From NCBI RefSeq assembly GCF_008801715.1, contig NZ_VZPG01000003.1, forward strand, positions 248,001 through 312,000: a stretch of 64,000 nucleotides of DNA, read 5' to 3'. Both the position numbers and the translations under genes were made by a program. The stretch comes from Pseudochrobactrum saccharolyticum (GTDB lineage: Bacteria > Pseudomonadota > Alphaproteobacteria > Rhizobiales > Rhizobiaceae). The number at the start of each line of letters is the position of its first letter. Within the stretch, counting starts at the first letter, position 1. A model generated the notes under the pieces. It was not told the origin of the DNA and made no database searches. It saw only the letters and a list, made by a program, of their open reading frames with translations. Shown here piece by piece: positions 25,434 to 34,798 of the stretch.

Positions 25434-27976
25434 TTGCCTGCCTCCACGCGTGTTTCAATGTTGAGTTGATACCCGCTTCGACCGGCCTTCCATCTTCGGG
25501 ATATCTCCTTCTGCACCACCTTCATTCGCTGTCCGGCAAGCTTTTGATTTTTTGTCTGATAGGTTATACGCAAGGTCGAGCGCTCCCGGCTCAGAACAGC
25601 AATCAGCTGATCCAGCCCCTCATTCCATTGCTTTTTCAACTCAAGGCCACTGGCAACGAAGGCATCATCTTTCAGGCTGAGCCGTACCAAACGTCCGAGC
25701 GCAGCACCAAAATTGATCTTCGTCATTTTACCGGCGGTGAGGCGCACAACACGCGGGTTCTCGGTCGTCAGGCGATAACCTGTCGGCAAGGTGCGCGGGT
25801 CGAGCTTCATGATAAAATTGCTGCCAATCCGAGGATCAGGCAGCGCAGCGCAGGCCACATGAAAGCGGCCAAATTTATCCGTTGTTATCAGCAGGCCGTT
25901 AACCGTGGCGACACGAACCGCAGGCAGACCGGGTTCGCCCTCGTCCTGATAGCCATTGCTGTTGCGGTCATCGAATACTTTGCCAATAATTTCACCGCAT
26001 TCAAAAACCGGCTCAACCATAATTTCGATTTCCGCCGTGGCAGCAGGGGCAAGGGTGTTGCCTGAAGAATCTGTCACGGTAGCGTGGTTGCTATGTCTGC
26101 CCGATGCCGCCGAACTCAGCGCCAGCATTTGCAAGCGGAGCACGATTTCAGAATTCGCGGCAACGGAAAGATTAGTGAAAACAATATTCAGACCATTCAC
26201 CACCGGCACTGTCGCCACACCGTCTATTTCTGCGGAATCCTCCACGTAGCGGAATCCGGCTGGTATTTTGTCCGTGACGTTGAGATCAGAGACCAGACGA
26301 TTACTCTTATTCATCACCTTGATGGTAAACGGAGCCTTCTCACCGCGTCGGATCTGCCGCAAGCTTGCCTGTTTTGTAATAATAATATCAGAGGGTTCAG
26401 CGACTTTCGTGACCACACATTGCGGATGGGCTGCGCTGCAATCGGGTGGGGTCTCGTCACTGCGATAGGCGACATTGGCCACTTGAGAGGTGCCCGCCGG
26501 CAGCGGGTCTTTGACCTTCAGCGTGGCATTGAGCACAAGTGTGCCCGCAGTCCCGCCCACCTGTGCCGGAATGGTCAGAGCGCTCCAGTTGATCTGCGCC
26601 CCGTCATCGGCACCGCCCTGATCGGCCAGGACAAATTCGGTATTGGCGTCATAGCGGTCGCTCAGAGCATAATCTGTGACCGGCGAGCCGCCATGATTGG
26701 TGAGCGTGATCTGATAGCGCAGCTCCTCACCCGGTTCCGCCTGACCGGCCAATGTGCCGCTCTCACCCGACAGGGTCTTGGCAATCGTTACCGCACCGGC
26801 TGTCGGGATGGTCACACATTGCGGATGGGCTGCGCTGCAATCGGGTGGGGTCTCGTCACTGCGATAGGCGACATTGGCCACTTGAGAGGTGCCCGCCGGC
26901 AGCGGGTCTTTGACCTTCAGCGTGGCATTGAGCACAAGTGTGCCCGCAGTCCCGCCCACCTGTGCCGGAATGGTCAGAGCCCTCCAGTTGATCTGCGCCC
27001 CGTCATCGGCACCGCCCTGATCGGCCAAGACAAATTCGGTATTGGCGTCATAGCGGTCGCTCAGAGCATAATCTGTGACCGGCGAGCCGCCATGATTGGT
27101 GAGCGTGATCTGATAGCGCAGCTCCTCACCCGGTTCCGCCTGACCGGCCAATGTGCCGCTCTCACCCGACAGGGTCTTGGCAATCGTTACTTTCGGGCAA
27201 AGCGTAGTAACTTTCATCTGCCCAAGAAACCCTTGCGAGGGCGGAGCAGACTTGATGTGAACAATGATCGTATTCAGACCGGAGTGCCAACTGGCCTTCA
27301 GCTCTCCTGATGCCTGAGTCCCTGCGCGGAAACCCTGATAATTGTATCTGTCATACTCATTTTGTGCAGGATCACTTGGATTGGTATATATAATATTCGA
27401 GCGCACACCTTGTGGCTGACCATTAACCCAAACATCCCAAACGGAATTGTCCGAATAAAAGTCCATAGCCAACCTGAAAGCAGCAATATCTACTTCAGAA
27501 GCAAGGTTAAACTGATAGCGGTAGAAAATATCGTAGTTAGATTTCCGATCTGGAGAATGCACAGCAGTGGGCGTGTAAGAAATCCAGCCAGCATTGTTAA
27601 AAGGGGAGCGAACCCAACTAGAGGGCTTAGCATCCACAATCTGTGCATTCACAAATTTCAGATCACTTGGCAACGGTGATCCGTAAAACGGTTTTTCACG
27701 GATCGCAACATCCCATCTTGGATCGCTGCCTGAACTTACCGGCGGCCCCGCATTGCCGCCATAGGCTGTATTGAAGATTGAACCATTTGTTGTGCATGAT
27801 ATAGTCGGTATGGACTGCGAGTAGGCAGAATTTACTTCAAAAACAACAAATAAATTTGCTAAAACAAGCACATATGAGAAATGCACAAGCAATGAATTAG
27901 AATAAAATTTTAATATTCTATGAAAATTTATTTTAAGTTTATTTAAATAAAACTCACCAATATTTAGACAACACAT
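25430..27976 (-). CDS. DUF11-repeat surface protein with SdrD B-like domain
   Basis: An 848-residue exported protein. After a long N-terminus the hydrophobic segment HFSYVLVLANLFVVF ends at AYSQS. Residues about 60-255 resemble a galactose-binding-type beta-sandwich (WDVWVNGQPQG; GLNTIIVHIKS). Two nearly identical DUF11 repeats (about 262-388 and 395-521, each starting with VTIAKTLSGESGTL) are followed by a third, diverged DUF11 unit (to about 640). Then comes an SdrD B-like/collagen-binding-type unit (IGKVFDDRNSNGYQDEGEPG, about 665) and a basic C-terminal domain reminiscent of OmpA-like domains. I use the ATG at 27976 because GAGGGG sits 6 bases upstream; the frame extends to 28063. Likely an adhesin or surface-layer protein. 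Confidence 0.75.
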   Translation of the reverse strand: MCCLNIGEFYLNKLKINFHRILKFYSNSLLVHFSYVLVLANLFVVFEVNSAYSQSIPTISCTTNGSIFNTAYGGNAGPPVSSGSDPRWDVAIREKPFYGSPLPSDLKFVNAQIVDAKPSSWVRSPFNNAGWISYTPTAVHSPDRKSNYDIFYRYQFNLASEVDIAAFRLAMDFYSDNSVWDVWVNGQPQGVRSNIIYTNPSDPAQNEYDRYNYQGFRAGTQASGELKASWHSGLNTIIVHIKSAPPSQGFLGQMKVTTLCPKVTIAKTLSGESGTLAGQAEPGEELRYQITLTNHGGSPVTDYALSDRYDANTEFVLADQGGADDGAQINWRALTIPAQVGGTAGTLVLNATLKVKDPLPAGTSQVANVAYRSDETPPDCSAAHPQCVTIPTAGAVTIAKTLSGESGTLAGQAEPGEELRYQITLTNHGGSPVTDYALSDRYDANTEFVLADQGGADDGAQINWSALTIPAQVGGTAGTLVLNATLKVKDPLPAGTSQVANVAYRSDETPPDCSAAHPQCVVTKVAEPSDIIITKQASLRQIRRGEKAPFTIKVMNKSNRLVSDLNVTDKIPAGFRYVEDSAEIDGVATVPVVNGLNIVFTNLSVAANSEIVLRLQMLALSSAASGRHSNHATVTDSSGNTLAPAATAEIEIMVEPVFECGEIIGKVFDDRNSNGYQDEGEPGLPAVRVATVNGLLITTDKFGRFHVACAALPDPRIGSNFIMKLDPRTLPTGYRLTTENPRVVRLTAGKMTKINFGAALGRLVRLSLKDDAFVASGLELKKQWNEGLDQLIAVLSRERSTLRITYQTKNQKLAGQRMKVVQKEISRRWKAGRSGYQLNIETRVEAGK
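26414..26791 (-). repeat. Tandem DUF11 repeat, copy 2
   Basis: This 378-bp stretch matches 26813-27190 with only two differences that I can see (a C/G change at the CTCCAG site and a G/A change in GGCCAGGACA). The period is 399 bp, exactly 133 codons, so the reading frame is kept. Such high DNA identity points to a very recent duplication. Confidence 0.92.
26813..27190 (-). repeat. Tandem DUF11 repeat, copy 1
   Basis: N-terminal copy of the 378-bp unit repeated at 26414-26791. It encodes a DUF11 domain with the YQITLTNHGGSPV core. A short non-repeated linker (26792-26812, encoding IPTAGA) separates the copies. Confidence 0.92.
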
Positions 27977-28121
27977 GAGCCACCCCTCGTATATGTATCC
28001 ATATATTCGAGCCGCGCATTGTCTATCATGAGTGACATAGCCGCTCATTAATCCGAATATCATGAGCGCCTAATGAAATATCTCCCAATTTTAAATTATT
28101 TTTCTATAACAAAGAAATATG

Positions 28122-28136
28122 AGCTCCGTTGCAAAA
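28122..28136 (+). repeat. IS6-type left-end remnant
   Basis: AGCTCCGTTGCAAAA resembles the IS6-type left terminus (GGCTCTGTTGCAAAA) with two differences. No IS6 transposase follows; an IS3 fragment does. Confidence 0.4.
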
Positions 28137-28184
28137 GTGCGTTCTGCACGGAACGGAGCTTTACTGTGGACGCGGTTATATGCG

Positions 28185-28478
28185 CTCGCGTAGGTTTATT
28201 TATCTGTGTGCCGTCGTGGATTGATTCAGTCGCCCGGTTCTATCCTGGCGGTTGTCGATCACGATGAAGGCGGACTTCTGCATTGAAGCAGTCGAGGAGG
28301 TGCTTGCGCGTTACGGCAAGCCAGAAATCTTCAACACAGATCAGGGTTTACACGCACGTCCATTGACTTCACTGCCATGCTGAAGAAGGCCGAAATTACC
28401 ATCTCGATGGATGGAAAGGGCGCCTGGCGCGTCAATGTCTTCTTTGAGCGGCTGTGGCGGTCGATTAAATATGTGACA
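28185..28478 (+). mobile_element. IS3-family transposase fragment (integrase core)
   Basis: The plus strand encodes broken pieces of an IS3-type OrfB. A region like YLCAVVDW-SR-VLSW is out of frame with FCIEAVEEVLARYGKPEIFNTDQG. After a short deletion come TSIDFTAMLKKAEITISMDGKGAWRVN and FFERLWRSIKY. These are the middle D and the C-terminal E regions of the DDE core. Frameshifts and lost ends make it inactive. Confidence 0.85.
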
Positions 28479-28809
28479 TAATCGCGGCGGAAATCCACTT
28501 AGCCAAACGCACGAAACTGTTCAGACAATCTGAACCACCTCTTACCGCGATGGCGTAAACTCGCCTCATACTGAGCCCAATTGTGATCCGGTATTTTTGC
28601 TTGTGGATCTTATGGCGATAATCAGAATTGTGTTTGATTGGCATAAGCAGGTTCACGAGCAAGTCAAAACTCAACCTATACCATCCAACTCTATACGATC
28701 ATTAAAGCTGAAATCGCATCCCTGCACTAACACCTCCAAAGCCCATCAAATTGGGATATTCACGAGTAAATTATCGATCTATCATTTACCAAGATAATTT
28801 CACGTGGTG
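28479..28809. other. Intergenic region upstream of the thu operon
   Basis: About 330 bp between the IS3 fragment and thuE. It must hold the thu promoter; I find no clear -35/-10 pair. A minus-strand fragment at 28702-28767 encodes EYPNLMGFGGVSAGMRFQL followed by a stop, like the last strand of a small outer-membrane protein. No regulator gene lies here, although LacI-type thuR usually precedes thuE in rhizobia. Confidence 0.5.
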
Positions 28810-30093
28810 ATGAACATGTTTATCAGCTGTTCAAAAATTTCTTATCAAATAATAGCTTTATTGGTTTTATTTTTTTCATCTGAATCCGTATTTGCCACTG
28901 ATTTGACCATTGCTTCCGGCGATACTGGTAACGGTCAGGCATTATTACGTAAGCAACTGGATGATTTTGAAAAAATAACCGGCAATAAAGTCGCGATCGT
29001 CGATATGCCATCCAATTCTTCCGACCAGTTTGCCCAATATCGTCTATGGCTGGCAGCTGGCAATACGGATATTGATCTTTACCGAACTGATATTGTTTGG
29101 GCTCCGCAATTGGCTGATCAGTTTCTCGATCTGAGCAGTGCAGCCAAAGATATTGTAGCAGCGCATTTTCCATCAGTCATTCAAAGTCAGACTGTGAATG
29201 GTAAACTGATTGCGCTTCCGCTGTTTGCGGATGCGGCAGTGCTGTTTTATCGCAAAGATTTGCTGGAAAAATACCAAAAATCAGTTCCGAAAACTTTCGA
29301 CGAGCTCACTGAAACAGCGCAATATATTCAAGATAAAGAACGTATGTCTGGCAATAAAGGTATAAATGGCTATGTGTTTCAAGCCAATGCCTATGAAGGC
29401 CTCACCTGCACTGCGCTGGAATGGATAAAATCTTTTGGCGCTGGACAAGTCGTAGAAGCAGACGGCTCAATAAGCATCAATAATAAGAACGCCATTAAAG
29501 CGCTTGAGAATGCGCATGATTGGGTTGGCTCAATAGCGCCGCAGGGGGTGCTAGGCTATGGTGAAGAAGAAAGCCGTGGTGTCTGGCAAACCGGTAATGC
29601 GGTATTTCTGCGGAACTGGCCTTATGTTTATCCGCTGAGTAATAATGCAGACAGTCCTATACGTGGCAAAGTCGGCGTAACAGCTTTGCCGTCTGCTCAT
29701 GTGGATGAACCATCAGCAGCAGCTCTCGGCGGATGGAATATTGCAGTCTCCAGATATTCGCAACACACGCAACAGGCCATTGAGCTTGCGAAATTCCTTG
29801 CTTCAAAACAAGCGCAGAAAGAGCGTGCAATTGCGCTTTCTCTGCTGCCGACAATCCGAACACTCTACGATGACCCACAGATAATTGATGCGCAACCATT
29901 GTTGCCGCAATGGAAACCGATATTCGAAACGGCCGTTGCGCGCCCGTCAGCGCCAACAAAAACCAAATATAATGAGGTTTCTTCACTGTTTTGGAGCGCT
30001 GTGCATGACACCTTGTCAGGAAACGGCACTGCGGCCGACAATCTTGCTCGACTTGAAGAAAAACTCACTATTCTCAAAGGAAACGCCTGGTAA
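28810..30093 (+). CDS. thuE: Trehalose/disaccharide ABC transporter, substrate-binding protein
   Basis: Periplasmic receptor of 427 residues. The signal peptide is a hydrophobic run (IIALLVLFFSS) ending VFATD. The body has family-1 sugar-binding features: ITGNKVAIVDMPSNSSDQFAQYRLWLAAGNTDIDLYRTDIVWAPQLA is like the trehalose/maltose-binding proteins, and a GGWNIAVSRYS segment follows near residue 305. It heads a run of genes in the order receptor, two permeases, ATPase, ThuA, ThuB, the order known from Sinorhizobium meliloti thuEFGKAB. The ATG at 28810 is used; two GTG codons precede it in frame. Confidence 0.85.
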   Translation: MNMFISCSKISYQIIALLVLFFSSESVFATDLTIASGDTGNGQALLRKQLDDFEKITGNKVAIVDMPSNSSDQFAQYRLWLAAGNTDIDLYRTDIVWAPQLADQFLDLSSAAKDIVAAHFPSVIQSQTVNGKLIALPLFADAAVLFYRKDLLEKYQKSVPKTFDELTETAQYIQDKERMSGNKGINGYVFQANAYEGLTCTALEWIKSFGAGQVVEADGSISINNKNAIKALENAHDWVGSIAPQGVLGYGEEESRGVWQTGNAVFLRNWPYVYPLSNNADSPIRGKVGVTALPSAHVDEPSAAALGGWNIAVSRYSQHTQQAIELAKFLASKQAQKERAIALSLLPTIRTLYDDPQIIDAQPLLPQWKPIFETAVARPSAPTKTKYNEVSSLFWSAVHDTLSGNGTAADNLARLEEKLTILKGNAW

Positions 30094-30110
30094 CCGGAGA
30101 TAGGCATGAA

Positions 30111-31091
30111 ATGGTTACTATAGATAAAGCCGGTTCAAAATATATTGCAAAGCCATTGCAACGCTTCGATTTTTTATTAAGCCGGCAACGAATGGCGATA
30201 CTGTTTCTTATGCCTGTCGGCTTGGTTTTAGCTGTGGTTGCGTTCTGGCCATTGTTTCGCACAATCTATTTCTCTTTCACAGATGCCAGACTGACCAACC
30301 TTGATGAGGCACGCTGGCTAGGGTTGCAAAATTATCTGTCATGGAGTGAGTTACAAAGTGGACGGGTTATCTATTCCGGCTTGTTAATTGATATGGTGTG
30401 GTGGCAGGCTGTATGGAACACCGTTTATTTCAGTTTCGTCTCCATTTTTTTTGAGACAGTTTTTGGCATGATTATCGCACTCGTACTGAATTGCTCATTT
30501 AGAGGGCGGGGTCTGGTGCGCGCTGCTATTCTTATTCCTTGGGCAATTCCTACTATTGTTTCAGCGAGACTCTGGGGATGGATGCTCAATGATCAGTTTG
30601 GTATTTTAAATGACCTTTTCTTGCGCATTGGTGTGATTTCGCATCCTGTTGCCTGGACAGCGAGTGCTGATACCGCGATGATTGCGGTAATCATTGTAGA
30701 TGTCTGGAAAACAACTCCATTCATGGCTTTGTTGTTGTTAGCCGGTTTACAGATGATCCCGCGTGAAATTTATGAGGCGGCGCGGGTGGATGGTGTGCAC
30801 CCAGTCAAACAGTTCTTCTGCTTAACCCTGCCATTGCTACGTCCTGCACTGATCGTGGCAATTATTTTCCGCATGTTGGATGCCATGCGAATTTTTGATC
30901 TGATCTATGTTTTGACACCCAACAGTTCGCAAACGAAAACTATGTCTGTTCTCGCTCGCGAAAATCTAATTGATTTTGACAAGTTTTCCTATGGCGCAGC
31001 GCAATCAACGCTGTTGTTCCTGATCCTTGCATTGATGGCTATTTTTGTGCTGAGCTTTGGCAAATCGCCCCTCCGAAAGGAGCCGCAGTAA
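30111..31091 (+). CDS. thuF: Trehalose/disaccharide ABC transporter permease
   Basis: Membrane subunit of 326 residues with an N-terminal basic stretch followed by MAILFLMPVGLVLAVVAFWP. About six hydrophobic segments follow, with the EAA loop YEAARVDGVHPVKQFFCLTLPLLRPAL near residues 222-248. It lies 17 bases after thuE and overlaps thuG by one base (TAATG), so the genes are co-translated. Confidence 0.87.
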   Translation: MVTIDKAGSKYIAKPLQRFDFLLSRQRMAILFLMPVGLVLAVVAFWPLFRTIYFSFTDARLTNLDEARWLGLQNYLSWSELQSGRVIYSGLLIDMVWWQAVWNTVYFSFVSIFFETVFGMIIALVLNCSFRGRGLVRAAILIPWAIPTIVSARLWGWMLNDQFGILNDLFLRIGVISHPVAWTASADTAMIAVIIVDVWKTTPFMALLLLAGLQMIPREIYEAARVDGVHPVKQFFCLTLPLLRPALIVAIIFRMLDAMRIFDLIYVLTPNSSQTKTMSVLARENLIDFDKFSYGAAQSTLLFLILALMAIFVLSFGKSPLRKEPQ

Positions 31092-31921
31092 TGGTGTCAA
31101 TTTTTATACGAACCTGCGCATTATACTTGCTGGTTGCGATTATTATTATACTTGCGATTTTCCCTTTTTATTATGCGATTACGACCAGCATGCAAACGGG
31201 AACGGCTCTGTTTGAAGTGCATTACTGGCCTGAAAATCTGTCTTTGGCGAATTACTACGCGGTTATCAATACGAGCAATTTCCCACGCAATATTTTCAAC
31301 TCGATATTGGTTGCGAGTATAACAGTATTATTATCACTATTGTTCTCTGTGCTGGCGGCCTACGCTTTATCCCGCACACGGTTTCGCGGTCGTAATCTGA
31401 TCCTGATGGTGATCCTTTCCATCTCTATGTTTCCGCAAATTGCTGTGCTCGCTGGCCTGTTTGAAACGATCCGTTTTTTGGGTCTGTATAACCGTATTGC
31501 TGGTCTCGTCTTTTCTTACATGATTTTTACGCTCCCTTTTACGGTCTGGATTTTAACGTCTTTTATGCGTGAGCTTCCTTTGGAGATTGAAGAGGCCGCG
31601 ATTATTGACGGTGCCGGGTCATGGACGATAGTTACACGCATTTTTTTACCTCTGATGTGGCCTGCTATGGTGACAACCGGCCTACTGGCCTTCATTGCCG
31701 CATGGAATGAATTTTTGTTTGCGCTGACTTTTACTTCATCCTCTGAAATGCGCACCATTCCCGTGACAATAGCATTGTTAACCGGCGTGAGCGGGCATGA
31801 AGTGCCGTGGGGTAATATTATGGCGGCATCCACGATTGTCACGATGCCATTGATTATTCTTGTTTTGATTTTTCAACGGAAAATCATTTCCGGTCTGACA
31901 GCCGGTGGTGTCAAAGGATAG
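31091..31921 (+). CDS. thuG: Trehalose/disaccharide ABC transporter permease
   Basis: Second membrane subunit, 276 residues, MalG-like. Hydrophobic segments begin with LYLLVAIIIILAIFPFYYAI, and the EAA loop reads IEEAAIIDGAGSWTIVTRIFLPLMWPAM near 165-192. The C-terminus IISGLTAGGVKG is the usual end of MalG-type permeases. It overlaps thuF by one base and precedes thuK by 5 bases. Confidence 0.88.
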   Translation: MVSIFIRTCALYLLVAIIIILAIFPFYYAITTSMQTGTALFEVHYWPENLSLANYYAVINTSNFPRNIFNSILVASITVLLSLLFSVLAAYALSRTRFRGRNLILMVILSISMFPQIAVLAGLFETIRFLGLYNRIAGLVFSYMIFTLPFTVWILTSFMRELPLEIEEAAIIDGAGSWTIVTRIFLPLMWPAMVTTGLLAFIAAWNEFLFALTFTSSSEMRTIPVTIALLTGVSGHEVPWGNIMAASTIVTMPLIILVLIFQRKIISGLTAGGVKG

Positions 31922-31926
31922 AACTC

Positions 31927-32955
31927 ATGACACATATCCAGCTGGATAATCTTCATAAATCCTATGGCGCATTGCAAGTAATCAAAGGTGTTGACCTTGA
32001 GATTGCATCGGGTGAGTTCATGGTATTCGTAGGCCCTTCAGGGAGTGGAAAATCGACACTTTTACGTATGATTTCCGGACTTGAGGATATTACAGACGGC
32101 ACACTTTTATTCGACGGCAATGTCGTTAATCAGCTGGCACCTTCACAGCGAGGCATAGCGATGGTGTTTCAGTCCTATGCGCTATATCCGCATATGACTA
32201 CTTACAGAAATATGGCTTTCGGTCTTAAATTGGCCAAGCATAGCCGAAAAGAGATTGACTGGCGCGTGCGTGAAGCTGCCGAGATGTTACAAATCACACC
32301 CTATCTTGAATCCCTGCCACGCCAGCTTTCCGGAGGACAGCGCCAGCGTGTTGCCATCGGCCGCGCTATCGTACGTAATCCGCGGGTATTTTTGTTTGAT
32401 GAGCCTTTGTCCAATCTCGATGCAGCTCTTCGTGTTGCGACGCGCATAGAAATAACAAGGCTCAAACAAAAAATGCCGCAAACAACTATGATCTATGTCA
32501 CCCATGATCAGGTTGAAGCTATGACTCTTGCCGACCGCATATGTATCTTACGCGAAGGAAGGGTCGAGCAAGTCGGCACACCGTCAGAACTTTATGAAGC
32601 ACCATGCTCATTGTTTGTTGCGGGCTTTGTCGGTTCACCCAAAATGAATATTTTGAACGGGCGTTTTGCTGCCGCGTTTGGTGCGCACACGGTTGGGATA
32701 CGCCCAGAACATCTCATACTTTCTCCCACGCCTGCGAACTGGAGTGGCAAGGTCATTTTGCGAGAAAATCTCGGCGCAGAAGCCTATCTTTATATTGATA
32801 TTGGCGCGGGTGAGCCTCTGATCGTGCGGGACAATGCAACGGTCACGCCGGTAATGCAGCAAGCTGAAAAACCGACGCATATCGCCGTTAAACATAGCGA
32901 ATACCTTTATAAATTCGACGCAAGCGGCCATTTCCTGGGGCGCGGCGCGACATAA
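31927..32955 (+). CDS. thuK: Trehalose/disaccharide ABC transporter ATP-binding protein
   Basis: ATPase of 342 residues. Walker A GPSGSGKST (36-44), [10 protein letters not shown], signature LSGGQRQR (about 135), Walker [12 protein letters not shown] and THDQVEAMT are intact. The C-terminal TOBE-type region with VGIRPEHLIL follows. It works with the two preceding permeases and lies between them and the ThuA-like gene. Confidence 0.92.
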   Translation: MTHIQLDNLHKSYGALQVIKGVDLEIASGEFMVFVGPSGSGKSTLLRMISGLEDITDGTLLFDGNVVNQLAPSQRGIAMVFQSYALYPHMTTYRNMAFGLKLAKHSRKEIDWRVREAAEMLQITPYLESLPRQLSGGQRQRVAIGRAIVRNPRVFLFDEPLSNLDAALRVATRIEITRLKQKMPQTTMIYVTHDQVEAMTLADRICILREGRVEQVGTPSELYEAPCSLFVAGFVGSPKMNILNGRFAAAFGAHTVGIRPEHLILSPTPANWSGKVILRENLGAEAYLYIDIGAGEPLIVRDNATVTPVMQQAEKPTHIAVKHSEYLYKFDASGHFLGRGAT

Positions 32956-32968
32956 GGAGACAATCTGT

Positions 32969-33745
32969 ATGACTATTCAAACGCTCGTCTGGGGAGAGAA
33001 TATTCATGAGCAGATTAACCGGCAAGTTGGCCAGCTTTATCCTGATGGGATGCATTGTCAGATTGCCAGACTGCTGACTGAAGATAAAGACCTCTCCGTT
33101 TCAACTGCGACATTGCGGGAAGATCAACATGGGTTAAGCGATGAGAGGCTGGAAACAACAGATGTTCTGCTCTGGTGGGGTCATCAGGCACATGAGCAAG
33201 TCAGTGACGAAGTTGTGGAACGAATAATCCACCGTGTCTGGCAAGGTATGGGGCTGATTGTGCTGCATTCCGGGCATTTTTCCAAGCCGTTTAAACGGCT
33301 TATGGGAACGCCTTGCTCGCTGAAATGGCGCGAGGCCGGAGAAAAAGAGCGGCTGTGGGTCGTTAATCCTTCACACCCGATTGCCAAAGGACTGCCTCAA
33401 TATTTTGAGCTTGAGAGCGAGGAAATGTACGGGGAGCCTTTTACCATTCCTGACCCCTTGGAAACGGTTTTTATTTCATGGTTTGAGGGTGGTGAAGTTT
33501 TTCGTTCGGGCCTGACCTATAAGCGTGGTGCTGGTCATATATTTTATTTCCGCCCCGGTCATGAAACCTATCCTACATATTATAATCCTCATGTCGGGCA
33601 GGCTCTGCGCAATGCTGTGCACTGGGCATATAATCCAAGCAGAGTGGCTGCGATTGCCGATGCCCCCAATGTACCGGCAGATGAAGCGCCAGAGCAACTT
33701 GCCTTGCGGAGCGAGGATAACGGCGCTGGCACTGCTGCATTATAA
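32969..33745 (+). CDS. thuA: ThuA-like protein (trehalose utilisation)
   Basis: Cytoplasmic protein of 258 residues of the ThuA family, which has a glutamine-amidotransferase-like fold. Recognisable parts are VWGENIHEQ at the N-terminus, LLWWGHQAHEQVSDEVVERI, GLIVLHSGHFSKPFKRLMGT (about 97-116), and PGHETYPTYYN (about 195). Known from rhizobia as needed for conversion of trehalose or related disaccharides after uptake, together with ThuB. It starts 13 bases after thuK with AAGGAG upstream. Confidence 0.92.
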   Translation: MTIQTLVWGENIHEQINRQVGQLYPDGMHCQIARLLTEDKDLSVSTATLREDQHGLSDERLETTDVLLWWGHQAHEQVSDEVVERIIHRVWQGMGLIVLHSGHFSKPFKRLMGTPCSLKWREAGEKERLWVVNPSHPIAKGLPQYFELESEEMYGEPFTIPDPLETVFISWFEGGEVFRSGLTYKRGAGHIFYFRPGHETYPTYYNPHVGQALRNAVHWAYNPSRVAAIADAPNVPADEAPEQLALRSEDNGAGTAAL

Positions 33746-33763
33746 TACATTCAGGACAGGGCT

Positions 33764-34783
33764 ATGCGCTTATTAATCCTCGGTACCGGCTCTATGGCAC
33801 ATAATCATGCAATGCATTTTGGCGCGATCAAAGAGGTGACAATCGTTGCAGCCGTCGATCCCAATCTTATTCGGCTGCAAGCTTTCGGACTGACCCATTC
33901 TATCCCGCGTTTATTCAACACATTGGAGGAAGCAATTGCGTGGGGTGAGTTTGATGCTGTGGCAAACGCCACGCCCGATGCCAGCCATTGTGTTACGACA
34001 TTGCAGGCTCTTGATGCAGATAAACATGTGTTTTGTGAAAAACCACTGGCAACAAATTATACTGATGCTCTGGCGATGGTCACAGCCGCACAACAAAGCG
34101 GCAAAATCGGGATGGTTAATCTAAGTTATCGCAATATAGCTGAACTGTCCCAGGCACGGGATATGATCCGTGCCAGCGTAATCGGCACACCGCATCATGT
34201 CGAAGCTTCCTATTTGCAAAGCTGGTTAGTGTCAAAGCACTGGGGGGATTGGCGTAGCGATCCGGCATGGCTGTGGAGATTATCGACCAAACACGGTTCA
34301 AATGGTGTGCTGGGTGATGTTGGCATTCATATACTGGATTTTGTCACTTTCGGCTCGGATCTCGATATTGACGCTATATCCTGCCGCCTCAAAACTTTTG
34401 ATAAAGCATCGGAAAATCGGATTGAAGGCTATGAGTTGGATGCAAATGATAGCTTTGTTATGACAACCAGTTTTTCCAACGGCGCACTGGGAGTTGTTCA
34501 TGCCAGTCGCTGGGCGACGGGGCGTATCAACGAATTAAAGCTATGCGTTTATGGCGATAAAGGTGGCTTGGAATTACGGCACTGGCATCAGGGAACGAGC
34601 CTTGCAATTTGTACCGGCGCGGATGTTGATGACGGTAACTGGCAACAGGTAGAGGCTCCGGCCGTGCGCACGACCTATCAGTGTTTTGTCGATGCGGTAA
34701 TGAAAGGAGACACGCAGGAACCATCATTTGAACAAGCGGCAAAAATCCAGCGACTGCTTGATATAGCGATGAGCTCCATGTGA
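33764..34783 (+). CDS. thuB: ThuB-like oxidoreductase (Gfo/Idh/MocA family)
   Basis: NAD(P)-dependent sugar oxidoreductase of 339 residues. The Rossmann motif GTGSMAHNHAMHF is at residues 7-19, and the family's EKPLATNYTDA (about 92-102) carries the catalytic lysine region. Mid-protein GDVGIHILDFVTF fits the substrate domain. In rhizobia ThuA and ThuB together oxidise trehalose/maltose to 3-keto sugars. Eighteen bases separate it from thuA, and only 15 bases from the next gene, a glycosyltransferase. Confidence 0.9.
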   Translation: MRLLILGTGSMAHNHAMHFGAIKEVTIVAAVDPNLIRLQAFGLTHSIPRLFNTLEEAIAWGEFDAVANATPDASHCVTTLQALDADKHVFCEKPLATNYTDALAMVTAAQQSGKIGMVNLSYRNIAELSQARDMIRASVIGTPHHVEASYLQSWLVSKHWGDWRSDPAWLWRLSTKHGSNGVLGDVGIHILDFVTFGSDLDIDAISCRLKTFDKASENRIEGYELDANDSFVMTTSFSNGALGVVHASRWATGRINELKLCVYGDKGGLELRHWHQGTSLAICTGADVDDGNWQQVEAPAVRTTYQCFVDAVMKGDTQEPSFEQAAKIQRLLDIAMSSM

Positions 34784-34798
34784 ATTTTAAGGGTATTT

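Noticed and set aside
26084-27310. A 408-codon open frame antisense to the DUF11 gene
   Set aside because: Its own internal repeat is only the antisense of the duplicated DUF11 unit; the other strand has recognisable domains and a good ribosome site.
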